Position numbers and translations under genes: made by a program. The notes beneath the pieces are model-generated. The model was not told the origin of the DNA and searched no databases. It saw nothing but the letters and a program-made list of their open reading frames with translations. A stretch of DNA of 64,000 nucleotides from Watersipora subatra (Eukaryota; Bryozoa; Gymnolaemata; Cheilostomatida; Watersiporidae), in NCBI RefSeq assembly GCF_963576615.1, contig NC_088717.1, positions 13,150,108 through 13,214,107 of the forward strand, read 5' to 3'. Below, piece by piece: positions 37,401-42,889 of this stretch. Numbering within the stretch: position 1 is the stretch's first letter; every line of letters begins with the position of its first letter.

Positions 37401-40400
37401 TTAAAGAGTGTAGATTATAATATGAGGGCTTAATTCATCACTTCAATAGTTTTCTTCAGTTTAAACCATGTTTTTATTCATATTTAGTTAATTGCGAATA
37501 TTTATGGCTCGATGGAAAACCAGAGAGACAGACATGTAGGAAAATTAGACATACCTTAGATGTTTTTGACAGGTTACATGTTGTCTGCTTATTCCGGTGC
37601 AGGAAATGTTGGAAGCAGTGGAGTCAGTCACCCAAGACAGGAGAATGGAAGACTATGGCATGTTTGCTCTTGTGATTATGAGTCATGGACAAGAAAATGA
37701 CCAGATAAGCGGAAGTGATTTTAATTTGATCAAACTTGATGATGTGTACTTCCTATTATCCCCGCAAAGATTCCGGCATATGGCTGGGAAACCCAAGATG
37801 GTGATCGTTCAAGCGTGTGCTGGATGTAAGACTTTTATATAAGCGTAATAAAACACAAAGTTTAATTAGATAATCTATTGAGGTCAAATAACATACTAGA
37901 TGCATTTCAGATGGAAGAGAATGACTTACCACTTAATATTTGTTTGCAGTCTTAAAAGACTTTGGAGAACAGCATGACAATCGATTGGGAATCGCATCAC
38001 AAGTAATTGATGCGCAACACCCTGGACCTTTTCAACGAGTACATGTTACAGAATCACGAACTGTACGATCCAGAGATCCCCCAACACCAGATCTATCCAT
38101 CAAACATCTCAGCATGGATGATTTGATTGTGATCAAGGCTAGTTTTAACAGTAAGTTACAGATTCAGTTAAAGATGTGGTTGCGTCAAATTTGAGTTGAT
38201 TGTAAAAGAAAGTATTTTTTGTCTATCAGTTGATATGTTGTTGGTTGTGTTAGGCGATCTCATTGTCAAGATATTTGAAGATTAAAATTGAAAAAATCGA
38301 TCGCGGTAAAAACGCTCAGGCCAAAATACCATGCACAGACTTGCCCAAAATGATGTTACGGGTGATACAACCTGTTTCTATCTCTCGTATTTACATCGGC
38401 TATTGCGATAAAAGTCTAGTCCTACTCGGCTCTATTGGCATACATTTTATCTTGTATTTGCTCATTTTGGCTAGAATAAAATTTTAAATCCAGCTACAGA
38501 TACATTATTATCAATGTCTCAAATGCCTCAAATAAGGGAAATTAAAAACTGGTCATATTAGGTTCCTCTAAATGCTGTGCAAACATCTTAGTACCGACTA
38601 CCAATTTTACCGATCTACGGTAATTATGTCAAATTAAGTCGAATAAGGTCTTTGTATCGGCACAGTTCCGTTGCTACCACACCGGAAACTAGTTACTAAA
38701 TAAAATAAGCAAGCTGCGCCTTTGACAAGAATATGTGGCGAAACCAATTGTATCCCTGAAAGTCGTGTACATTGTATAGTCATCGTTATCGAGTCATTAT
38801 TGGTATCAATTTGTAGAAAAAATTTTACTGGTCACATTTGATTAGTAGATTCAAGTACTAAACAAATGGTCGAGTTATGCAAAAGTACCTGTCAATACAG
38901 CTCTGATTACACTTCATAAATCCGTCTATCAGACAAGATTTCAGCACAAGTGTCAACAGGGCTATGATGTATTCAATGTTCTGCAAATCATGTTTTGCAT
39001 TATCTTCAACAATATTATTTTATTATATAATTTTTACAAGCAAAAGGTTTTCATCTCCGCATGAAGCTTTTATTAAAAATATCCATCCAATTTGTGGCCG
39101 CTCACATAGTTTCAGCTCATACAATAAGACAAATTCGTCTACTGCAGTAAACTCAAACAAAACACCGTGGTTTATGCAGCACACATTCAAGGCTCACTTT
39201 CCCATTTATGGCAGTTTCCACACTGACAAAGCTGCTTTGCTGGTGGGACCACATAAACATCCTATAATAAATAAAACAAATGCAATAAATACATGTCATT
39301 CATAGATATGTCATTCTAACGCGTATCTACTGAAAGCTTTCAAATTGGGAGTTAGATGGATGGCGAGTGTAGTTTTAAAAATGAGTAAATGTTTAACCAA
39401 AGCATAATTACGCCAAGCCAATGATTCGAAGCTTTGGTTCTGGAAGTTAAAGATGTGCATTGATCAATCAATTTTCCTAAATTTCTACAAGTGAGCAGTG
39501 AACATCTAAATTCTAATCATAAATTTACTTTACTAGCTAAAACTGCGAAAGAAAATTTGAAGCAAATATAGCTAGGTGAAACGATAAAAGATTATAAAAC
39601 GATGATTGGTGATAGCAAAAAGTTATAAATCTATTAATTGGTAAATGTATTCATGAGTACTAAATTTATTACTTTTAGTATACTTATCAATCTAAGCCAT
39701 TGTATTGATAGATGCTATGGAATAAAAAGGAGCCGTCAATAACTCACTGTGCATCCGTATCTTGCACACGCACAGGAAGTTACATCATAGCCTCAAACAG
39801 GGAAATATAACCTGAATGTAAACACAACAGTATATCTATAATAGGAGACTCAAAGTAAAAAATAAATTTACCTCCATTCTCCTATCTTCCTCTGTAGCAT
39901 AACGCTGCTGACACCTGTCAGTTCAAACAATAAGCTGTCTGTCCCAAACTTTAACCACCTGATGCTCAGAAAACTCAAAGTCACCTTCGCAGGAGCTGGA
40001 AGTATTTTACAATTCTGTTGTTCATCAATAAAACGTGTCGATCGAGTAATTCATTGAAGTAACGATGTTAATTAATTTAGTAAATATCTATGTCGATGCG
40101 ATCTAATAATGGAGTAAAATCCCTAACTTTGAGATCACAGACAACGCGTTTTACGAGTGATAACATTCATTACAACCTACATAAAAAGTTTTGTGCTGAT
40201 GATTGGCTAATGAAGCAATTTCATATTTATCGCTCGGGGACTCTTTCTTTTCAGATGTATCACTCGTTATGTCACGATTGAAGCACCCGCTGAAATCTGA
40301 GCTTTTTAAAAGATGGCCTCATTCAAACGCATATATCTCTGGACAGGGTTAGTCTACAAAGACTAAAATGACATCAAGTTGTAGCTGATGTTTTAGCCTT

Positions 40401-42276
40401 TTATTGGCCTTAATTTCATTAAATCGACCTTTTTAACGCAACCACAACTTTAAAGGAAGTGAATGAATAACTAAATAGATGAGTGAATTTGACTCTCCTG
40501 AAATGCACTATTCATGCCATTCTGAGTTAATAGAGAGTCAACTTATATAAAGTACACAAGAGATAATATGTATCTTGTACAACTGAGTATTACCGTTTTA
40601 CTGATAATCTTGTTTATTTTTATGAGAGAATGCATCTGTCATCAAATGCTTTCAGTGTACGCATCTATGAGAGATGCACAAGGTGATCAAGGCTCATTCC
40701 TTATTGCTAATCTGATTTATGGATTCTACAAGCATTCTCATGATACTGATGTTGAGTCTATCTTCAAATTAGTGAGTCTATTTATCTTACATTTATATTC
40801 ATCGTACCTGTATGACATTTAGTAAGATCATACATTTTTTTATTCATTTTAGCTTTTTTAGCATACTTAAGCATTGTGCAGTTAATGCTTAAGTTATTAA
40901 ACAAAATATTAATTAAACTAGAGCTAATAAACTTAATTAATGTTAATTGAAGGTAATTAAACTATAATATTAAACTAATTATTTTTAAAGTTTTTATGCA
41001 GGGCTTAAAAATGTACTATTGATTGATATATTTTGTTGCTAGATAAACTAAAGACTAGTAAAACATGGACTAACTTGTGTTGTTTTGAGAGAGTTTAGAA
41101 TGGCTACTGATAAAAATGATTCAATGTAACTACAAGAGTCATGAAATTACTAAAATTCGTTCTGCTGGAAAATCTCTCTCAACCATTAAAAGCCTACAGT
41201 AAAGGACCAGCCTTAAACACTCTCTTCTATAGCTGTGAGTACAAGATTTCACCCAAATCAGGACTATATATCAACAAATAGTATTTATATATGTATGATT
41301 GTTTTACAATGGAGAGGTAAAGAGCCATTTTTGTTGTATTCATTCAAGCATTAACTCATCCTGGTCACCCTCAAGTAATTAAGCCCTGAGCTGACGTTTA
41401 TCATTATTCCATGGACCACTTGGGGTGAGATGCATTGATAGGTTCAATTCGGCATACCATTTTCTATATAGGTTGTTGGTAATAGGAACATTTTCCAGAT
41501 ATTGTATCAAGTATCCCTTTTGATAATATTTAATACGTAATAAGACCAAAGTACACTAGAGAAATATTGTGTAAATACACAAGGGTTAGTCTGTAGCTGA
41601 AGCGGCGTGAATGATCACAAACTCACCTATAATAGTATTTATGCTTAAAGTTGACTGTTGCCAATGTTTTGGGATTGGCTCACTGATTGTCAGCCAGTAA
41701 GTTTTAAAATTAAATCCGAAGCACTGTGTGGGGGACTTACTTTAAAATTAACTTACAGTTACTCTATAAGGATATAACACAGCCAAAAATAACAATCACT
41801 TGAAAGATAATATTTCTAAAGTTTTCACACTAAAATTTTAAAGTCATATTAAAAGCTATGTTCATTGTAATAGAAATTTGAGTATATAAATGTCAAGGTC
41901 TAAATATTGTGCATAAATTATCCATCATCAGTGCACGTAACTGTGCAGTCATTGCAGAGCAAATGGTAGTTCTAACATTCAGCATGAACTCTTACTTGAC
42001 CTCCAGTATGCTTAAACTATATTTTACAATTCTCAAGCAATTGTATTTAATGTATCTATCTTTGCTTCCTCTCCTAATATAACAAGTTTTTTGGTAATAA
42101 AATTATTGTTTTAGCCAAACATTATTTTGTAGGTTCAAGAAAATATTAGGAACCAAACAAAGGATTTAGCTAGCAAGTCCCCGAAAAGCTGTTATGGTCA
42201 GATGCCTTTTGTCTTCAGCACACTGACAAGGCTAAGAAAACTTTACCTGTTTCCTGGATACCATGGAGAGGCATGA
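123..42276 (+). CDS. ROCO-caspase gene: LRR-ROC-COR-caspase fusion, 12 visible exons, 5' end outside window
   Basis: Twelve exons chain with matching intron phases into one open frame of about 1,212 residues that ends at a TGA. Order: four 47-residue LRR exons, a large exon with further LRRs, a ROC GTPase (P-loop, DFGGQ switch II, THKD) and COR, then a linker, then caspase p20 and p10 halves. In known ROCO proteins the ROC-COR tandem is a GTP-controlled dimerisation switch, and LRRs sense ligands or partners. Caspases are cysteine proteases cutting after Asp. Inference: a cytosolic receptor whose GTP-driven oligomerisation activates an attached initiator-type caspase. No signal peptide or death-fold domain is visible, but the N-terminus is missing. 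The exon chain is read from splice consensus and domain continuity, not transcripts. The alternative is two genes, one LRR-ROC-COR and one caspase; the linker exons 32980-33054 and 33322-33491 keep frame across the junction, and no start or stop signal separates the halves. Confidence 0.8.
264..2282 (+). other. Intron: first half is the duplicated LRR-unit intron, the rest unassigned
   Basis: Positions 264 to about 1450 are copied after the exons at 11815 and 19624, including the short CTGGCAGCAACGACTGGCAG palindrome near 820-855. From 1450 to 2282 the sequence is AT-rich and I see no gene or recognisable element. Confidence 0.6.
2283..4180 (+). mobile_element. Heavily decayed Ty3/gypsy remnant (sense strand)
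   Basis: Positions about 3725-4170 align by eye, with frameshifts and stops, to the reverse transcriptase of the two younger gypsy copies in this window. Correspondence runs from the [12 protein letters not shown] stretch, through [15 protein letters not shown] and [10 protein letters not shown], to APATFQ. Upstream 2283-3060 is GC-richer than the surrounding intron and probably derives from gag, but it is too damaged to prove. No LTRs were found. It lies in the intron between LRR exons A and B and is much older than the copies at 5.4-10.7 and 20.5-27.7 kb. Confidence 0.65.
3065..3660 (+). repeat. 35-bp minisatellite, about 17 units
   Basis: The unit resembles CTTGTCCATGGCAGTGTG followed by TCTGTCTACTCCAACTG. 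It is repeated head to tail with many substitutions and few length changes. Because 35 is not a multiple of 3, the open frames across it are by-products. It sits inside the decayed gypsy, just before the reverse-transcriptase-like part. Confidence 0.85.
4181..4801 (+). other. Intron sequence, no recognisable feature
   Basis: AT-rich, no extended open frame, no inverted or tandem repeat seen. It ends at the TATGTAG acceptor of the next LRR exon. Confidence 0.5.
4802..4942 (+). CDS. LRR exon B of the ROCO-caspase gene (diverged copy)
   Basis: Again exactly 141 bp with phase 2 at both borders and a GTAAGT donor. It encodes two LRRs ([18 protein letters not shown]) ending LPP before the splice. 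Its protein keeps the repeat pattern but differs at many positions from exons A, C and D. Its introns are unrelated to theirs, so it is an older member of the same exon family. Confidence 0.85.
4943..5400 (+). other. Intron sequence before the minus-strand gypsy
   Basis: No gene seen. Open frames on the minus strand here are accidental or run out of the gypsy 3' end. The gypsy LTR fragment begins abruptly at 5401. Confidence 0.5.
5401..5432 (-). repeat. Truncated 3' LTR and adjacent polypurine tract
   Basis: On the minus strand it starts TGTTGTGGAATGTGATC, like the LTR starts at 20470 and 27358, and is preceded by the purine tract GGAGGGGAGAG (5433-5443). LTR homology stops after 32 bp, where unrelated intron sequence begins. 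Confidence 0.8.
5700..7330 (-). pseudogene. gypsy integrase and C-terminal tail (broken)
   Basis: The minus strand shows the zinc-binding region (near 7310-7130; [23 protein letters not shown]), core remnants with [12 protein letters not shown] near 6830-6790, and the [17 protein letters not shown] motif of the integrase C-terminal domain near 6400. These fragments lie in at least three frames. The last section to 5700 is a hydrophilic tail of unknown role. Integrase inserts the element cDNA; this copy cannot encode a full enzyme. Confidence 0.8.
7743..8220 (-). pseudogene. gypsy RNase H fragment
   Basis: The minus strand encodes [14 protein letters not shown], then in another frame [23 protein letters not shown] sequence and [10 protein letters not shown]. 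These match the RNase H domain that follows reverse transcriptase in gypsy pol. A frameshift near 8100 separates the two parts. Confidence 0.8.
8560..9060 (-). pseudogene. gypsy reverse transcriptase fragment
   Basis: The minus strand shows [43 protein letters not shown] and [16 protein letters not shown], which are characteristic RT motifs, in shifting frames. The enzyme copies element RNA into DNA; this copy is inactive. Confidence 0.85.
9510..9900 (-). pseudogene. gypsy aspartic protease (retropepsin) fragment
   Basis: The minus strand keeps the catalytic FLLDTG motif near 9875-9850, but the following codon is a stop (TGA). Downstream are [12 protein letters not shown] and the [14 protein letters not shown] section seen also in the plus-strand copy. 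Retropepsin would process the polyprotein; the nonsense codon beside the active site disables it. Confidence 0.75.
9901..10735 (-). pseudogene. gypsy gag remnant
   Basis: The minus strand of about 10700-10440 matches the gag start of the plus-strand element, for example ATGCCAAGGGCTCA and the passage preceding GGCGTCGGCTACCTC. No continuous frame remains, and the 18-copy QERRP repeat of the other element is absent here. Confidence 0.6.
10736..11234. other. Unassigned AT-rich stretch between gypsy body and LTR
   Basis: This 0.5 kb does not match the leader of the plus-strand gypsy by eye and has no coding potential that I can support. It may be intron sequence or an unrelated insertion separating the LTR at 11235 from its element. 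Confidence 0.4.
11235..11595 (-). repeat. gypsy LTR (solo, or displaced 5' LTR of the minus-strand element)
   Basis: On the minus strand it runs from TGTTGTAAAATGTGATCC to CACAAAACCTTTACA, about 361 bp. It matches the 355/356-bp LTRs at 20470 and 27358, including the GGCCTGTTCATTGCCTGTTACTT section. The flanks (left ATAT, right TCCC) do not form a target duplication, so it may be a rearranged 5' LTR rather than a clean solo LTR. Confidence 0.8.
11692..12870 (+). repeat. LRR exon duplication unit, copy 2
   Basis: It closely matches 1-1200, both upstream of the LRR exon and along the downstream intron. Homology fades near 12870, shortly before a CAGTAGATGCTTC sequence that resembles a Tigger-type end. 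Confidence 0.75.
11815..11955 (+). CDS. LRR exon C of the ROCO-caspase gene
   Basis: 141 bp, phase 2 at both ends, TTTTGCAG acceptor and GTAAGT donor. It encodes two LRRs ([18 protein letters not shown]) and the same LTGLPA ending as exon A. The open frame is intact, so there is no sign that this duplicate is a dead exon. Confidence 0.85.
13020..13256. repeat. Tandem duplication, about 119-bp unit, two copies
   Basis: Both copies run from a GTAAAG...AAGTCTGACG or GAGTCCGGCG start to a shared TATCTATTATATATACA end, with many substitutions between. Confidence 0.65.
15576..15764 (-). pseudogene. Tigger/pogo-type transposase N-terminal helix-turn-helix fragment
   Basis: The 62-residue minus-strand frame contains [20 protein letters not shown], then a [10 protein letters not shown] stretch. 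This is the CENP-B N-terminal/Psq helix-turn-helix signature that starts pogo-family (Tc1/mariner superfamily) transposases and binds the element ends. The frame stops directly after it, and no DDE catalytic domain was found nearby. It is a remnant within an intron of the host gene. Confidence 0.75.
16868..17165. repeat. 27-bp minisatellite, about 11 units
   Basis: The unit is CTGTGTAACACATCACTGCTATCTAGC with scattered changes. Because 27 is divisible by three, all frames tend to stay open. The minus strand reads as a 9-residue LHRLDSSDV repeat, which I regard as fortuitous. Confidence 0.9.
17448..18239 (-). pseudogene. Helitron-type protein, N-terminal fragment (DUF6570-like)
   Basis: A 263-residue open frame. 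Its middle has two CxxC pairs (LTCTGC and LCHTC), then [23 protein letters not shown], and [18 protein letters not shown] followed by VNDFVKNLP. This is the pattern found near the start of animal Helitron Rep/helicase proteins (DUF6570-type domain). Helitrons are rolling-circle transposons; the Rep nuclease and PIF1 helicase that should follow are not encoded downstream, so this is a truncated copy. The residues after NLP do not look like the family and the frame ends in low-complexity sequence. It lies antisense in the intron between LRR exons C and D. Its open state over 790 bp suggests a fairly recent insertion or chance survival. Confidence 0.75.
18240..19590. other. Intron sequence without recognisable features
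   Basis: AT-rich. No coding frame or repeat is supported by eye. Confidence 0.5.
19624..19764 (+). CDS. LRR exon D of the ROCO-caspase gene
   Basis: 141 bp, phase 2/phase 2, GTAAGT donor. It encodes two LRRs ([18 protein letters not shown]) with an LTGLPA end. The exon and downstream intron match copies A and C, but the upstream intron is unrelated. Its acceptor ATTATTTGCAG sits in a hairpin-prone AATATTATTTGC...GCAAATAATATT stretch (19585-19612 region), which marks the duplication breakpoint. Confidence 0.85.
20470..20824 (+). repeat. 5' LTR of plus-strand gypsy
   Basis: Starts TGTTGTGGAATG and ends CACAAAACCTTTACA. It contains TATATAG at about 20653 as a likely TATA box and many GAGCCAAGCC-like short repeats. 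It pairs with 27358-27713. Confidence 0.9.
20826..20842 (+). promoter_or_regulatory. Primer binding site (putative)
   Basis: TGGTGACAGCGGTGGGA begins two bases after the LTR. The TGG start complements a tRNA CCA end, as expected for reverse-transcription priming. The tRNA identity was not determined. Confidence 0.7.
20955..21400 (+). repeat. Three tandem ~150-bp repeats in the gypsy leader
   Basis: Copies begin near 20955, 21111 and 21261, each with CCTGCCTGA(A/G)AAA, TGCTCCTACT(G/A)AA, TTCCTGGCAACAG and AGCAGAAACCTACT. They precede gag and are absent from the minus-strand copy. Role unknown; leaders of retroelements often hold translation or packaging signals. Confidence 0.75.
21411..23000 (+). 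pseudogene. gypsy gag, frameshifted
   Basis: Capsid-like sequence [30 protein letters not shown] and [11 protein letters not shown] (21540-21715) continues in another frame with [19 protein letters not shown] and [20 protein letters not shown] (21765-21925). It then hits a stop near 22005. A third frame (22094-23077) carries a basic, hydrophilic region with the QERRP repeat. Gag forms the intracellular particle; at least one frameshift near 21765 and one stop break it. Confidence 0.8.
22589..22858 (+). repeat. 18-copy 15-bp repeat in gag (QERRP peptide)
   Basis: CAGGAGCGGCGACCT is repeated 18 times almost perfectly; units 3 and 4 have CTG for CAG. It encodes (Q/L)ERRP, an alternating acidic and basic, proline-spaced peptide. 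Its near-identity contrasts with the diverged LTRs, pointing to recent expansion by slippage or unequal exchange. Confidence 0.95.
23010..23645 (+). pseudogene. gypsy protease region, catalytic motif lost
   Basis: PIQFLL is followed by AAW where the minus-strand sister copy has the aspartic DTG triad, so the catalytic Asp is missing. [12 protein letters not shown] and, after a stop and shift near 23180, [30 protein letters not shown] and a [13 protein letters not shown] tail follow. It cannot process a polyprotein. Confidence 0.75.
23650..24600 (+). pseudogene. gypsy reverse transcriptase, broken
   Basis: Recognisable segments are [66 protein letters not shown], the catalytic YLDDI (about 24247-24261) and [17 protein letters not shown]. 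Several stops (for example near 23925 and 23989) and frame changes separate them. Confidence 0.88.
24600..24850 (+). pseudogene. gypsy RNase H fragment
   Basis: [29 protein letters not shown] and [21 protein letters not shown] are contiguous and intact here. The domain then loses its frame after about 24800. Confidence 0.85.
25430..26190 (+). pseudogene. gypsy integrase, frameshifted
   Basis: Zinc-binding part with [16 protein letters not shown] and [12 protein letters not shown], then core motifs [16 protein letters not shown] and [12 protein letters not shown], which place the D, D and E of the catalytic triad. A frame change near 25730-25800 splits the core. Confidence 0.88.
26191..27346 (+). 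pseudogene. gypsy integrase C-terminal domain and tail
   Basis: [31 protein letters not shown] and [13 protein letters not shown] form a GPY/F-like C-terminal domain. A proline- and charge-rich tail continues in two frames to 27184. I see no envelope glycoprotein signature, that is, no signal peptide or transmembrane segment. Confidence 0.7.
27347..27357 (+). promoter_or_regulatory. Polypurine tract
   Basis: GGAGGGGAGAG directly abuts the 3' LTR and is identical to the tract of the minus-strand copy. It primes plus-strand DNA synthesis in retroelements. Confidence 0.85.
27358..27713 (+). repeat. 3' LTR of plus-strand gypsy
   Basis: Starts TGTTGTGGAATG, ends ACAAAACCCTCACA, followed by the ATAT target duplication. 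Substitutions against the 5' LTR are scattered along its length. Confidence 0.9.
27714..28032 (+). repeat. LRR exon duplication unit, copy 3 (part after gypsy insertion)
   Basis: Continues the homology to 1120-1452 that is interrupted at 20469. Shared stretches include TTTACCCAAGTGA and GCTGAACTTTGTACA. Confidence 0.7.
28031..28341. mobile_element. Tigger-like terminal fragment
   Basis: Begins CAGTAGACTCTCCTACAGC just where the duplicated intron ends, and contains a segment related to 14640-14760 and 16190-16310. It is cut off by the TTAA element at 28342. Confidence 0.5.
28342..30184. mobile_element. Long-TIR element flanked by TTAA, carrying a nested insertion
   Basis: The left end AGGTTGACTTGCAACAAAAT and right end GTTGCAAGTCAACCT are inverted over about 120 bp. 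The flanks are TTAA (28338-28341) and a mutated TCAA. A second copy lies at 50452-51333. Noncoding; TTAA targets suggest mobilisation by a piggyBac-type transposase. Its left arm is split by the element at 28458. Confidence 0.75.
28458..29415. mobile_element. Nested inverted-repeat element (TTAA target)
   Basis: Ends AGGGCATAAATTACATAA and its imperfect inverse TTATGGGCT extend inwards about 55 bp (to the TCTTGGCTTT motif on each side). TTAA sits on both sides, and the split arm of the host element can be rejoined by eye at GCTCTTAAAAG. No transposase ORF is evident. Confidence 0.7.
30185..30927 (+). other. Intron end with a strong hairpin
   Basis: Contains the 13-bp stem CTTTAAGACAGGG (30307-30319) with CCCTGTCTTAAAG (30338-30350). 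Otherwise AT-rich, with no gene, up to the CTGTTGCAG acceptor. Confidence 0.6.
30928..32897 (+). CDS. LRR-ROC-COR exon of the ROCO-caspase gene
   Basis: A 1,970-bp exon from a TCTGTTGCAG acceptor (phase 2, matching the LRR exons) to a GTAAGT donor (phase 1). It begins with LRRs ([27 protein letters not shown]). The ROC GTPase domain follows: P-loop [10 protein letters not shown] at 31235-31264, switch II DFGGQ at 31388-31402, base-recognition THKD at 31595-31606. The rest is a COR domain with VPRLWKQVE and [10 protein letters not shown], then [16 protein letters not shown], as in MFHAS1- and DAPK1-type ROCO proteins. The glycine-glutamine in switch II resembles Ras, where Gln supports GTP hydrolysis; LRRK2 differs there. 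The key residues look intact, so GTP binding is expected. An in-frame ATG at 30893 lies before the acceptor and is probably intronic. Confidence 0.92.
32980..33054 (+). CDS. Linker exon of the ROCO-caspase gene
   Basis: A 75-bp exon after TTTAAAG, ending before GTAAGC, phase 1 at both ends. It encodes a charged, Lys- and Glu-rich linker ([15 protein letters not shown]). Support is splice consensus and frame continuity only. Confidence 0.65.
33322..33491 (+). CDS. Linker exon upstream of caspase domain (GC-AG intron follows)
   Basis: Begins after GTTATAG (phase 1) and runs open to DTDA. For the next exon to stay in the caspase frame it must end in phase 0 at 33491, which makes the donor GCAAGT, the usual form of the rare GC-AG intron class. 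A GT donor at 33496 would shift the caspase frame. The peptide ([19 protein letters not shown]) matches no domain I know and may be the prodomain-to-p20 connector. Its DTDA end offers an Asp that could be a processing site. Confidence 0.65.
33987..34163 (+). CDS. Caspase p20 exon 1
   Basis: A 59-codon, phase-0 exon. [19 protein letters not shown] matches the p20 start of initiator (caspase-8-like) caspases. [18 protein letters not shown] supplies the S1-pocket Arg (codon 34071-34073) of the R-x-G-(S/T) motif. It ends NLTSN before a GTATGA donor. Confidence 0.88.
34264..34788 (+). repeat. Inverted repeat arm, left
   Basis: About 0.52 kb that is the diverged reverse complement of 38252-38757. 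Shared stretches include TTGGTAGTC, GACTAGACTTTTATCGCA and TATCTTGACAATGAGATCGC (reversed on the right). Confidence 0.85.
35441..36195. mobile_element. MITE with CAGTGAAACTCGG ends and TA target
   Basis: The left end CAGTGAAACTCGGATAAC and the right end's inverse CACTGAAACTCGGCTAAC differ at few positions, and TA lies on each side. There is no transposase. The end sequence and target are typical of pogo/Tc1-mariner-mobilised MITEs. Confidence 0.75.
36713..36749. other. Near-perfect short palindrome
   Basis: TAGCCTATGATATTTT pairs with AAAATATCATAGGCTA across a 5-nt loop. Possibly a transposon end junction; function unknown. Confidence 0.8.
37603..37825 (+). CDS. Caspase p20 catalytic exon
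   Basis: From a GTGCAG acceptor to a GTAAGA donor. It encodes [12 protein letters not shown] with the catalytic His (CAT 37684-37686) and VIVQACAG with the catalytic Cys (TGT 37816-37818), the QACxG hallmark of active caspases. The G-loop and spacing between dyad residues look normal. Both residues are present, so the protease is predicted to be competent, unlike pseudo-caspases. Confidence 0.93.
37950..38150 (+). CDS. Caspase p20-p10 linker exon
   Basis: Acceptor TTTGCAG, donor GTAAGT, phases 1 and 1. It starts [11 protein letters not shown] right after QACAG, as in other caspases, has several Asp residues that could be the maturation cleavage site, and ends [11 protein letters not shown], the strand entering p10. 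Confidence 0.85.
38252..38757 (+). repeat. Inverted repeat arm, right
   Basis: Reverse complement of 34264-34788 with moderate divergence. It lies in the next intron but one, so the two arms enclose the exons at 37603 and 37950. Confidence 0.85.
38758..40655 (+). other. Intron sequence, no supported feature
   Basis: An open stretch at 38964-39305 has no domain that I recognise and no coding-like repeats, so I do not call it. The rest is AT-rich. Confidence 0.5.
40656..40771 (+). CDS. Caspase p10 exon 1
   Basis: Acceptor GCTTTCAG, donor [25 protein letters not shown] carries the S-x-R motif whose Arg (40670-40672) binds substrate Asp, followed by the GS-F-I strand. [19 protein letters not shown] matches the p10 helix region. 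Confidence 0.9.
40772..42132 (+). other. Last intron, no supported feature
   Basis: AT-rich with short repeats of TTAATTAA-like sequence at 40890-40990. No gene seen. Confidence 0.5.
42133..42276 (+). CDS. Caspase p10 terminal exon with stop
   Basis: Acceptor TTTTGTAG, phase 0, 47 codons then TGA at 42274-42276. [20 protein letters not shown] followed by FPG is the standard p10 C-terminal strand (Q-x-P ... L-x-K-x-x-x-F-P). The protein ends eight residues later, so there is no domain after the caspase. Confidence 0.9.
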   Translation, partial: VQENIRNQTKDLASKSPKSCYGQMPFVFSTLTRLRKLYLFPGYHGEA

Positions 42277-42588
42277 ATATTTTTACCTTCTCAGACTGTT
42301 GCTCATTAACTGCTGCCAGTTTCATGCAACACACTGTTTCCTTACTTTGTCTATGCATGTCACGTATTTGCCTGCATGTAATCACCACCCATTCATGAAT
42401 TTGATCATTACTCTAGTTCAGGGGTTACCAAACTTTCTACTACGGGCCTGAGAACTAAATGGTGATAAGCACAGGTCTTATTATCACTCTGTTCAATACT
42501 TGAAAGTAGTAACAAGCTAAGGGGAAATAGGAAAAACTAGGTTTTCATTCCATATTAATCACGGTTGAGTGGCATGCAATGAACCGAC

Positions 42589-42594
42589 AATAAA
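42589..42594 (+). terminator. Candidate polyadenylation signal of the ROCO-caspase gene
   Basis: First AATAAA after the stop codon, about 313 nt downstream. Not confirmed by any transcript. Confidence 0.4.
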
Positions 42595-42889
42595 AACAGC
42601 CAACATGTTTATTTACATTAGTAGAAAGCTATCTAAAAGGCGTAATTAACAAAATGATAGTTAGACCAGACATACTATGTAAATATCCAATATGTATAAA
42701 CTAAACAGATAAAAAGGTCAATGAGATTTGTGAAACTGGTGTTTGGCTTTCAGGATAATATCAATGTTTAGTTTTGCATCCAATCAAGAGCATTGTTTTT
42801 ATATTCATCACTCAATAGTGTTCAATATGCTGACTTCACATATTTCACTCCTGAGAATATTTGCTCTCAGGCAACTTTTCACTAACAAT

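Larger units (their letters stand above)
34164..37602 (+). other. Intron with inverted-repeat arm and MITE
   Basis: Besides the features listed separately (34264-34788, 35441-36195, 36713-36749), this 3.4-kb intron is AT-rich. It has a TA/TG microsatellite at 35405-35440 and a CTACCCGGCGTTGCTTGGG motif near 36226 of the type seen in transposon tails. No exon is seen. Confidence 0.55.

Noticed and set aside
38964..39305. 113-residue frame in a caspase-gene intron
   Set aside because: No domain, no splice phase fit with flanking exons.
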